Part shown: positions 1 through 5,251 of the stretch, piece after piece
Numbering within the stretch: the first letter of the stretch is position 1
How the letters are laid out: the number at the start of each line of letters is the position of its first letter
Assembly: GCA_030656535.1 (NCBI GenBank)
Contig: JAUSPL010000511.1
Span: 1 to 5,251, forward strand
Direction of reading: 5' to 3'
From: Gemmobacter sp.
Lineage (GTDB): Bacteria; Pseudomonadota; Alphaproteobacteria; Rhodobacterales; Rhodobacteraceae
Length of the DNA: 5,251 nucleotides
The notes under the pieces: model-generated
What the model saw: the letters and a program-made list of their open reading frames with translations, nothing else
Databases searched by the model: none
What the model was told of the DNA's origin: nothing
Program-made: the position numbers and the translations under genes

Positions 1-1434
1 GGTCGCGCCAAGGCTTTCGGCAGCTTCCTCAAGCGACAGGCTGATCTGTTGCAACGCAGCCATGCACGCCCGCAGCGCATAGGGCAAGCGGCGCACCATC
101 AAGGCTATGATGATGATGCCCCACCAACTGCCCATCGGCCCAAGACCAAAAGGCAGGTCAACCCCGTGGAACATCCGAAGATAGCCGATCCCTAGCACGA
201 CCCCCGGCACGGCCAGCGCCGCTGTGGCCATATAGTCCAGCCATTTGCGGCCCGGCAAACCCGTTCGGATCACGATATAGGCGATGGCGGTCCCGATCAC
301 TACGTCCAGAAACGCGGCGGTGCCAGCATACAGCAGCGTGTTGGTGATGTACTGGGTGGACTGGGTAAATACCGTTCCAAAGTGCTGCAGCGTAAAGGCG
401 TCGGGCAGCGGGCTGAACGACCAGATCGTTCCGAACGCCAGCAGCACCAGACCAAAATGCGGCGCAAGAACCAGCGCAAGGATGAAAAGGATCACCGCCC
501 AGGCCAATACCTTTTCCCGCGGGGCCAGATCGCGCTTTGACAATCCACCACCGCCCTTTTGCGTGGTGGCATAGTCCTTGCCACGCATGAACAGGAATGA
601 CGCCCAGAGCGAAAAGATCGAGAACGCGACCAGAATAAAGGAAATCACATAGCCCATGGGGTCATTGATGCCGACCCCGGTGATCCGCAGATAGGCTTGG
701 GGCGCAAGCATCGTGTTGACGTTCAGCATCAAGGGCGTGCCCAGATCGTCGAACACCTTGATGAACACAAGCGCCGCCCCGGCCAGATACCCCGGCATCG
801 CAAGCGGAAACACGATGCGCCGGAACAACCGCATGCCCGACGACCCCAGGTTCTGTGCGGCTTCCTCCATCGAGCGGTCGATGTTGCGCAAGGACGCTGA
901 CAAGTTGATCAGGATGAACGGGAAATAGTGGATCGACTGAACAAGGATGACCCCGTTCAGCCCCTCCATGAAAGGGATCTTGAACCCGAACCACTGATTC
1001 AGCAGCAAGTTGATCGTGCCATTGCGCCCCAGCAGCAGCGACATCGCCACAGCGCCCACGAACGGCGGCATGATCAGGGGGATCATCCCGAGGCTCTGGA
1101 TCACAGCCGTTCCGGCAAAGTTGAACCGCGTGGTGATATAGGCCAGCGGCAATGCGATTATCGTGGCGACCACCACCGACATTGCCGAAACATAGAACGA
1201 ATTCACAAAGCTTTCGCGAAACAACTGCGTCGCAAAGAAATCCTGAAAGTTCTGCAACGTGATCGCGCCGGTACGCGCATCAAGAAACGCGACATAGACC
1301 ACCTGTGCCACCGGCAAGATCAAGAAAGCCATCAACAATATCGCGATCAGGATCCCGGCAAGCGCCGGGCCCGACAAAAGGGGAAACAGCGTCAGGCGGC
1401 GCGGGGTGTGGGCTGGGGGCGAGGTAGCGGACAT
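1..1434 (-). CDS. Fused two-domain ABC importer permease (iron/phosphonate-type), 3' end beyond window
   Basis: This inner-membrane channel subunit of a binding-protein-dependent ABC importer is open for 478 codons from ATG 1434 to base 1 with no stop. The start is supported by GGAGA (1442-1446) seven bases upstream. It has two homologous BPD_transp_1-type halves. The first has hydrophobic segments near residues 24-46, 80-100, 111-135, 160-180, 216-236 and 262-283. Its EAA loop, EEAAQNLGSSG with a following F-x-x-I-x-x-P, lies at about 190-214 and docks the ATPase. The second half begins near 309 (segments near 309-334, 366-389, 403-420, 437-447), and its EAA loop (EEAAESLGAT, 469-478) is cut by the window edge. 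If the rest is typical, the full protein would be about 560 residues, similar to fused permeases of the FbpB/SfuB and putative 2-aminoethylphosphonate (PhnU-like) groups. It lies 76 bp after the binding-protein gene, so it is probably in the same operon. The substrate is not determinable from the permease. Confidence 0.93.
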   Translation of the reverse strand, partial: MSATSPPAHTPRRLTLFPLLSGPALAGILIAILLMAFLILPVAQVVYVAFLDARTGAITLQNFQDFFATQLFRESFVNSFYVSAMSVVVATIIALPLAYITTRFNFAGTAVIQSLGMIPLIMPPFVGAVAMSLLLGRNGTINLLLNQWFGFKIPFMEGLNGVILVQSIHYFPFILINLSASLRNIDRSMEEAAQNLGSSGMRLFRRIVFPLAMPGYLAGAALVFIKVFDDLGTPLMLNVNTMLAPQAYLRITGVGINDPMGYVISFILVAFSIFSLWASFLFMRGKDYATTQKGGGGLSKRDLAPREKVLAWAVILFILALVLAPHFGLVLLAFGTIWSFSPLPDAFTLQHFGTVFTQSTQYITNTLLYAGTAAFLDVVIGTAIAYIVIRTGLPGRKWLDYMATAALAVPGVVLGIGYLRMFHGVDLPFGLGPMGSWWGIIIIALMVRRLPYALRACMAALQQISLSLEEAAESLGAT

Positions 1435-1473
1435 CTGGCTGTCTCCGGCAATCGGGCTGGCGATCAGGGGAAA

Positions 1474-1502
1474 GCCTGCCCCGGCGGCATGCCGGGACAG
1501 GC
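1474..1502 (-). terminator. Intercistronic stem-loop between binding protein and permease genes
   Basis: Nine bases after the binding-protein stop codon the transcript can form a 12-bp stem (GCCTGTCCCGGC with GCCGGGGCAGGC, one G-U pair) around a 5-base loop. Only three U residues follow (1471-1473), so a full intrinsic terminator is unlikely. Flanking GATCAG/CTGATC arms (1502-1507 and 1462-1467) could form an alternative outer pairing. In many importer operons a structure at this place causes partial termination or protects the 3' end of the binding-protein mRNA, giving more binding protein than permease. That role is inferred here. Confidence 0.55.
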
Positions 1503-1510
1503 TGATCCGA

Positions 1511-2830
1511 TCATTTCATCGCGGCAGCTTTGTCAGCCAATTCCTTGGCCTTGGCATAGTTTGCGACGACCATCGCATCCCATTGCTGTTCAACCTCGGC
1601 CTGACGACCGACGACCTGAACATCCGGTTTGTCACGGGAAATCTTGAAAACCTCGGTAAAGGTCGGGTCCAGTGACTGGTCTTCGGTAATCGGATTTCCT
1701 TCGACCAACGCGCGGGCCTCGGCGATCAGGGCCTTGGCGTCGGCGTTGCCGCCTGCGGCGTGGGCAGCCTCGGCGGCCTGGACGGCAGCGACTGCGGCGC
1801 GCAGGTCATCCAACCGGTAGGTGATCATGACATCGAACAACGAGTTGACCAGATTGTAGCGCAACCCTGACTTGTCGACATCAAACGCAATCGCACCCGG
1901 TGCAAAGTCCGCAGAGAACGGGTTCGGAAAGCCTTCGGGGGCATTGGCATAAGCCGCCGGGTTCACCGGCAGGCGCATGATCGCCGGGTTCAACAGAACC
2001 TGCTGACCTTCGGGCGACAGCACGTATTCCACAAACGCCTTGGCGCCGGCGGCGTTCGGGGCGTTCTCTAGAATACCGATATTGGCAGGCACGATGGCGG
2101 TCACACTGGGATAGACCAGTTCAACCGGAAAGCCCGAAGCCTTGGACGCCAGCCCGAAAAAGTCGATCACGATGCCAAAACCGGTCGACCCTGAATTGAC
2201 GGCATCCGGCACACCAAAGCTGCGCTCGGTCACCGTGTTCATGTTGCCGGCAATCCATTTCCACTTGGCCCAGCCTGCATCCCAGCCGTCGCCCTGCAAC
2301 AGGGTTTCGACTGTCAGGTGTGTGGTACCCGACCGCGATGGCGACGACATGGCGACGTGACCGTTGTATTCCGGGCGGATCAGGTCGTCCCATTCCTTGG
2401 CGACCGGCAGTCCGTTCGCCTCGATATAGCGGGTGTTGTACATGATCCCGTAGCCGGATGCGGCGAACCCGAAATAATGCCCGGCGGGGTCGTTGATCGG
2501 ATAGCCCCCGACATCGTCAGGAATGCCCTCGCTGGCAATTTCGACCTTGGCCAGCAGACCCTCGCCTTTCAAGACCTCGAAGGCGTCCGGAGCCGAGGCC
2601 CAGAACAGATCGGTGGTGTTCGACGCCCGTGTTTCTTGCAAGAATGCGACGGACGCGTTGGTGTTGCGGCTGACGACCTCTAGTTCATATTCGGGGTGTG
2701 CGGCCTGAAAGGCTGCTTTGAAAGGATCGGTCAGGTCCTTTGGGAACGAGGTGACGACAACCACCTTGTCCGCAGCCGACGCTGCACCGGCGATCAGCGC
2801 AATCGCGGTGGTCAGAAGAATCTGTTTCAC
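1511..2830 (-). CDS. Periplasmic ABC solute-binding protein, family 1, PgtC/FbpA-like fold with C-terminal extension
   Basis: The 439-residue protein captures a solute in the periplasm for the downstream permease. GTG 2830 was chosen as start because GGAGG lies five bases upstream and the first residues then form a clean signal peptide: KQ, a hydrophobic core, and an ASA cleavage site after residue 19. An in-frame ATG at 2905 would add 25 residues ahead of the signal peptide and has no Shine-Dalgarno sequence. Family-typical segments include VVVVTSFP (23-30) after cleavage, TDLFWAS (73-79), the hinge-like FGFAASGYGIMYN (120-132), SSPSRSGTTHLTVETLL (162-178), GFGIVIDFF (217-225), and YVLSPEGQQVLL (269-280). 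F224-F225 falls where ferric-binding FbpA relatives have a Tyr-Tyr iron ligand pair, so iron is unlikely. Residues from about 340 to 439 form an Ala-rich, probably helical extension beyond the usual roughly 340-residue length. The DctB/DctD-type system upstream recalls PgtC of the phosphoglycerate system. A phosphorylated or carboxylated organic solute is plausible but unproven. Confidence 0.93.
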   Translation of the reverse strand: MKQILLTTAIALIAGAASAADKVVVVTSFPKDLTDPFKAAFQAAHPEYELEVVSRNTNASVAFLQETRASNTTDLFWASAPDAFEVLKGEGLLAKVEIASEGIPDDVGGYPINDPAGHYFGFAASGYGIMYNTRYIEANGLPVAKEWDDLIRPEYNGHVAMSSPSRSGTTHLTVETLLQGDGWDAGWAKWKWIAGNMNTVTERSFGVPDAVNSGSTGFGIVIDFFGLASKASGFPVELVYPSVTAIVPANIGILENAPNAAGAKAFVEYVLSPEGQQVLLNPAIMRLPVNPAAYANAPEGFPNPFSADFAPGAIAFDVDKSGLRYNLVNSLFDVMITYRLDDLRAAVAAVQAAEAAHAAGGNADAKALIAEARALVEGNPITEDQSLDPTFTEVFKISRDKPDVQVVGRQAEVEQQWDAMVVANYAKAKELADKAAAMK

Positions 2831-2835
2831 AGTGG

Positions 2836-2840
2836 CCTCC
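2836..2840 (-). promoter_or_regulatory. Shine-Dalgarno site fixing the GTG start of the binding protein
   Basis: On the minus strand GGAGG is followed by five bases (CCACT) and then GTG at 2830. It is the best ribosome binding site near the signal peptide and decides the start against the in-frame ATG at 2905, which lacks one. Confidence 0.85.
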
Positions 2841-2849
2841 CTGGCTATT

Positions 2850-2894
2850 GACGCAAGTGTGCCGCCTCCTCGCGGCGCCCTGAATTTGTGCGTC
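2850..2894 (-). repeat. Nested inverted repeats in the binding-protein 5' leader
   Basis: On the minus strand GACGCA (2894-2889) and TGCGTC (2855-2850) are perfect inverted arms. They enclose a second perfect repeat, GCCGC (2876-2872) and GCGGC (2865-2861), with the purine-rich loop GAGGAG. If the predicted promoter is right, the whole structure lies in an untranslated leader of about 85 nt, ending ten bases before the Shine-Dalgarno sequence. The loop resembles a Shine-Dalgarno sequence but serves no plausible start. The structure could influence mRNA stability or translation. The outer stem is only six pairs around a long interior, so it may equally be chance in GC-rich DNA. Confidence 0.35.
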
Positions 2895-2923
2895 GCGTTC
2901 AACATATTATCAAGTGTTTGTTA

Positions 2924-2953
2924 TTTATAGCATTTTTGGGTCACATATGACAC
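2924..2953 (-). promoter_or_regulatory. Candidate sigma-70 promoter of the transporter operon
   Basis: On the minus strand TATAAA (2929-2924, five of six to TATAAT) lies 18 bp downstream of GTGTCA (2953-2948, four of six to TTGACA). Transcription would start near 2917, giving a leader of about 85 nt. The -35 element is the same six bases as one half of palindrome A, so a regulator bound there would touch or block RNA polymerase. A second -10-like hexamer, GATAAT, lies slightly downstream but has no -35 partner. The AT-rich setting contrasts with the surrounding GC-rich DNA. The assignment rests on motif matching only. Confidence 0.4.
2938..2953. promoter_or_regulatory. Operator-like palindrome A, GGGTCA-N4-TGACAC
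   Basis: GGGTCACATATGACAC is a near-perfect 16-bp dyad, with half sites matching at five of six positions. It shares the GGGTCA-N4-TGACCC pattern with palindrome B, whose centre is 23 bp away, and it covers the candidate -35 element. It is the likely binding site for the Fis-type domain of the adjacent response regulator. The repeat is seen directly; the binding partner is inferred. Confidence 0.6.
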
Positions 2954-2960
2954 GCGAAAT

Positions 2961-2976
2961 GGGTCAGTTGTGACCC
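2961..2976. promoter_or_regulatory. Operator-like palindrome B, GGGTCA-N4-TGACCC
   Basis: GGGTCAGTTGTGACCC has two perfect 6-bp half sites around a 4-bp centre. It begins three bases after the response-regulator stop codon and lies upstream of palindrome A relative to the transporter genes. NtrC-family regulators bind dyads of similar size, usually as tandem pairs that allow oligomerisation. As RNA it could also form a 6-bp hairpin after the regulator gene, but no U-run follows. Confidence 0.65.
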
Positions 2977-2979
2977 GGA

Positions 2980-4278
2980 TCACCCTAGCCCGTGATGTCG
3001 CAATCGCAGATACAGGCGTTTGCGCGGAATCCCCAACAGATCTGCCGCTTCTGTCTTTCGGCCGCCGGTCTGCAAAAGAGCGGCCTGAAGCAGGCGGTAT
3101 TCGAACGACTCCATCGCGTCGTCATACCCCTCGTGCAGCGATGGTCCGTCTGGCGCGGTTTCGAGCAGTGTGGTGTCCAGACCGATCACCAGACGTTCGG
3201 CGATGTTGCGCACCTCGCGGACGTTGCCCGGCCAGCGGTGCCAGGCGGCCTGACGGCGCAGTTCCGCCGGGATAGCAACCTTGGGCAGGTTGTGGCGCGA
3301 CGAAGCTTCGCGGGCAAAGTGATCCAGCAGCAGGTCCGCATCACCGGGCCGGTCACGCAAGGCGGGCAATCGCAGCGCCCCTGCGTTGAACCGATGGAAC
3401 AGGTCGGCACGCAACCGACCGTCGGCGACCAGGCGGGCCGGGTCGGTCTTGACGCTGCCAAGTATGCGCAGATCCACCTGGCGAGGCGGGTGTCCCAGCG
3501 GCGTGATTTCCCGGGTGTCCAGAACCCGCAGCAACCGGACCTGCAGGCTGTCGGGCATCGCCTCCAGCTCATCCAGATACAGCGTCCCGCCTGCGGCCAT
3601 AGCAATGCGACCGGGCTCATCGTCGGCACCAAACAGGGCACGGTCCACATCTGCCTCGGTCAGGGCGCCGCAGTTGATCGCGACGAAGGGGCCATCCGCG
3701 CGCGAAGACAGCGCGTGCAACACCCGGGCGACCAGTTCCTTGCCGGTGCCGGTTTCCCCTGCGATCAGCAGATCGACCCGCAGCCCGGCCAGGCCCGTCA
3801 CCCGCCGCCGCAAATCCGCCATGACAGGCGCACGCCCGATCAACTGGTCCGCCGGAGACACTGACCGGGTCAACCTGTCACGCAAATCAACGTTTTCCAG
3901 CTCCAGCCGCCGCATCGCGACGGCGCGCCGCAGCACGTCGATCAGCAGTTGCGGTGGGCAGGGCTTTTCCAGAAAATCATGCGCCCCGGCCCGCATCGCG
4001 CGGATGGCGCTGGCCACATCGCCATGCCCGGTGATCATCACAAAGGGAACCTTGGGGGCGATGCGCCTGGCCTCATCCAGAAAATCCAGACCGGACATTC
4101 CCGGCATCCGGATGTCGGACAAGATCACACCCGGCCAGTCCGGTGTCAGCGCATCCCGCGCCAAGGCCGCACGGGCAAAGCCCTGCACCGCAAACCCGGC
4201 CAACTGAAGCGTTTCCATCGTCGCGACGCGCAGATCGTCATCATCTTCGACCAACATCACGGTCCCGGAATCACTCAT
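2980..4278 (-). CDS. NtrC/DctD-family response regulator lacking the GAFTGA sigma-54 contact loop
   Basis: The 432-residue cytoplasmic regulator is the presumed partner of the overlapping kinase. The receiver domain (about 5-120) has acidic residues E11-D15, phosphoacceptor D55 (in SDIRMPGMSG), T83 and K105. The AAA+ domain (about 146-370) has Walker A GETGTGKE (174-181), Walker B TLYLDE (232-237), arginine-finger candidates R290 and R296 (RADLFHRFN), and WPGNVREVRN (349-358). The C-terminal Fis-type helix-turn-helix is at about 400-432 (GGRKTEAADLLGIPRKRLYLRLRHHG), very close in style to DctD. Where sigma-54 activators carry LFGHEKGAFTGA followed by a short linker to GRFE, this protein reads LFGADDEPGRI (215-225). 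The loop is gone while flanking motifs stay in register. Such loss is known in NtrC of Rhodobacter capsulatus and in TyrR, which work with sigma-70 RNA polymerase. The probable target is the tandem palindromes just downstream. PgtA is another possible relative. Confidence 0.94.
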   Translation of the reverse strand: MSDSGTVMLVEDDDDLRVATMETLQLAGFAVQGFARAALARDALTPDWPGVILSDIRMPGMSGLDFLDEARRIAPKVPFVMITGHGDVASAIRAMRAGAHDFLEKPCPPQLLIDVLRRAVAMRRLELENVDLRDRLTRSVSPADQLIGRAPVMADLRRRVTGLAGLRVDLLIAGETGTGKELVARVLHALSSRADGPFVAINCGALTEADVDRALFGADDEPGRIAMAAGGTLYLDELEAMPDSLQVRLLRVLDTREITPLGHPPRQVDLRILGSVKTDPARLVADGRLRADLFHRFNAGALRLPALRDRPGDADLLLDHFAREASSRHNLPKVAIPAELRRQAAWHRWPGNVREVRNIAERLVIGLDTTLLETAPDGPSLHEGYDDAMESFEYRLLQAALLQTGGRKTEAADLLGIPRKRLYLRLRHHGLG

Positions 4279-5251
4279 CCGCCGCTTCCTTTTGCCAACG
4301 CCGGAACCGCAGCCGGACACATGCCCCCTGCCCTTGCCCCGGCCCGATCTCCAGGTGCCCACCCATATCCTGCATCACGTTGAACGCGATGGACAGGCCC
4401 AGCCCAAGACCTTTGCCGACCTCTTTGGTGGTAAAGAACGGATCGACCAGGTCAGCGCCCGTCCGCCCCCGCAACCCGACACCAGTATCTTCGATCACGA
4501 CCACCACATCCGGCCCCGGCCCAAGCGTCAGGCGGATACGCCCCTGCCCTGCCCCAGTTTCAGCAATCGCGTCCAGTGCGTTGCCGAACACGTTCAGCAA
4601 CACGTGTTCCACCAGTATCTCATCGCCTTCGATCGACACGTCGTCCAATGCCGGATCACGAACGATCTCCACCGACTCGGCCCGAATTCGATGGTCCAGC
4701 AAATCCAGCGCAGCCAGGACCGGCTCTGCCAGACGTACCTGCATCCGCCGATGGTCTGACCGCCGCGCGATGCGCCGCAGATGGTTGATCGTGGCCGAAA
4801 TCCGGTCTGTCATTGCCTCCAGTTTTGCCACCTCGGACGAGGCTTGCGGTTGCGACAGGCGCAGGTTGTGCAGGCGGTGGCGCATGGCAGCCAAGGGCTG
4901 GTTGATCTCATGGCTGATCGCCGCAGACATCTGGCCCAGCGCCGCCATCTTGCCGGCCTGCACCAGTTCCCGCTGTGTGATTTCCAACCGTTCGACCGCA
5001 CGACGCCGCTCGGCAACCTCGGTCGACAAATCCAGATGGGCCGCCTGCAGATCCCAGACCGATGTCCGGAACACCTCGACAGCGTGGGCCATACGCGCAA
5101 TTTCGTCCTGCCCCCGCAGCCCCGCCGGGACAGAAAGAACCGGCCCATCGGCAATTCGCATCAGGTCATCGGTCAGGGCCCGGATCTGTCGCACGATCCG
5201 GTTGCGCACGAACAACAGCAAGATACCGCCCCCCACCACCGCGCCCAAGAC
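4271..5251 (-). CDS. DctB-type sensor histidine kinase, N-terminus beyond window
   Basis: This is the C-terminal 326 residues of a membrane sensor kinase, open to the window edge. It should autophosphorylate on histidine and pass the phosphate to D55 of the downstream regulator. Numbered from the first visible codon (base 5251), it shows the end of a transmembrane helix (1-15), a HAMP-like linker (about 16-66) and a probable coiled coil (67-100). The dimerisation/phosphoacceptor helix follows, with AALGQMSAAISHEINQPLAA and phosphoacceptor H114. The HATPase_c domain has an N box NVFGNALDAI (N224), G1 DTGVGL (255-260), F box DPFFTTK (270-276) and G2 GKGLGLGLS (279-287). The LGQMSAxIxHExNQPLAA block is characteristic of DctB relatives, which have two membrane helices around a periplasmic sensing domain. 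That sensing part is outside the window, so the ligand is unknown. The stop codon overlaps the regulator start by 8 bp, indicating translational coupling. Confidence 0.95.
   Translation of the reverse strand, partial: VLGAVVGGGILLLFVRNRIVRQIRALTDDLMRIADGPVLSVPAGLRGQDEIARMAHAVEVFRTSVWDLQAAHLDLSTEVAERRRAVERLEITQRELVQAGKMAALGQMSAAISHEINQPLAAMRHRLHNLRLSQPQASSEVAKLEAMTDRISATINHLRRIARRSDHRRMQVRLAEPVLAALDLLDHRIRAESVEIVRDPALDDVSIEGDEILVEHVLLNVFGNALDAIAETGAGQGRIRLTLGPGPDVVVVIEDTGVGLRGRTGADLVDPFFTTKEVGKGLGLGLSIAFNVMQDMGGHLEIGPGQGQGACVRLRFRRWQKEAADE
4285..4290 (-). promoter_or_regulatory. Shine-Dalgarno site inside the kinase gene, fixing the response-regulator start
   Basis: AGGAAG lies six bases before ATG 4278. 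It selects this start, which places the receiver domain at the N-terminus as in the family. An in-frame upstream start at 4362 would add 28 Arg/Gly-rich residues read from the kinase gene's out-of-frame sequence. Confidence 0.75.

Noticed and set aside
928..1647. Plus-strand open frame of 239 codons opposite the permease gene
   Set aside because: Its product is rich in His, Arg and Gln and matches nothing I recognise, and it crosses the permease and binding-protein genes, both well supported on the other strand.
2852..2867. Possible sigma-54 promoter on the minus strand (GG-N10-GC with TTGCG at the -12 position)
   Set aside because: The -24 element matches only GGC of TGGCACG, and transcription would begin almost on the Shine-Dalgarno sequence. 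The adjacent regulator also lacks the sigma-54 contact loop.
2831..2905. In-frame upstream ATG start for the binding protein at 2905
   Set aside because: It has no Shine-Dalgarno sequence, it would put 25 polar residues before a complete signal peptide, and the GTG at 2830 has an ideal GGAGG.
2961..2976. Intrinsic terminator of the kinase-regulator operon
   Set aside because: The 6-bp stem is followed by ATTTCG rather than a U-run, and the same pattern recurs as a tandem palindrome 23 bp away. A protein-binding site explains it better.
2992..3864. Long plus-strand open frame opposite the response-regulator gene
   Set aside because: Its translation is Gln/Arg-rich with no recognisable domain. 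It is the expected antisense shadow of a GC-rich gene whose minus-strand product carries clear family motifs.
3867..3872. Extra GGGTCA half site inside the response-regulator gene
   Set aside because: No TGACCC partner follows at the right spacing. A lone hexamer in coding sequence is expected by chance.
4279..4362. Longer N-terminus for the response regulator starting at 4362
   Set aside because: The extra 28 residues are Arg/Gly-rich out-of-frame reading of the kinase gene. The receiver domain starts naturally at ATG 4278, which has AGGAAG upstream.

Overview
The window looks like part of an alphaproteobacterial genome, most likely Rhodobacterales (Roseobacter/Rhodobacter type). The evidence is high-GC coding sequence and a DctB/DctD-type two-component system beside a solute-binding-protein-dependent ABC importer. 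This assignment comes from protein character only, since no marker gene is present. All four genes lie on the minus strand, so transcription runs from high to low coordinates, and the two outer genes are cut by the window edges.

Layout in transcription order: (1) 5251-4271, the C-terminal 326 residues of a membrane-bound DctB-type sensor histidine kinase; (2) 4278-2980, its response regulator, overlapping the kinase gene by 8 bp, with receiver, NtrC-type AAA+ and Fis-type helix-turn-helix domains; (3) 2979-2831, a 149-bp AT-rich regulatory gap with two tandem 16-bp palindromes, a possible sigma-70 promoter overlapping one of them, and a leader with nested inverted repeats; (4) 2830-1511, a periplasmic solute-binding protein starting at GTG; (5) 1510-1435, an intercistronic gap with a strong stem-loop; (6) 1434 to beyond base 1, a fused two-domain ABC permease. 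An ATPase gene would be expected beyond base 1 but is not visible.

The likely logic is a signal-responsive importer. The kinase senses a solute, or the loaded binding protein, and phosphorylates the regulator, which binds the palindromes and controls the transporter operon. The arrangement recalls the enterobacterial phosphoglycerate system, where PgtB (kinase), PgtA (NtrC-like regulator) and PgtC (binding-protein-like) act together, although here the binding protein is paired with an ABC permease. The substrate cannot be read from the sequence. The binding protein has Phe-Phe where ferric-binding relatives carry a Tyr-Tyr pair, which argues against iron despite the iron-type permease architecture.

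The most notable observation is that the regulator's AAA+ domain keeps Walker A, Walker B and arginine-finger candidates but has lost the GAFTGA loop that contacts sigma-54. It therefore probably does not work as a canonical sigma-54 activator. That fits the poor sigma-54 match and the sigma-70-like elements in the target intergenic region.
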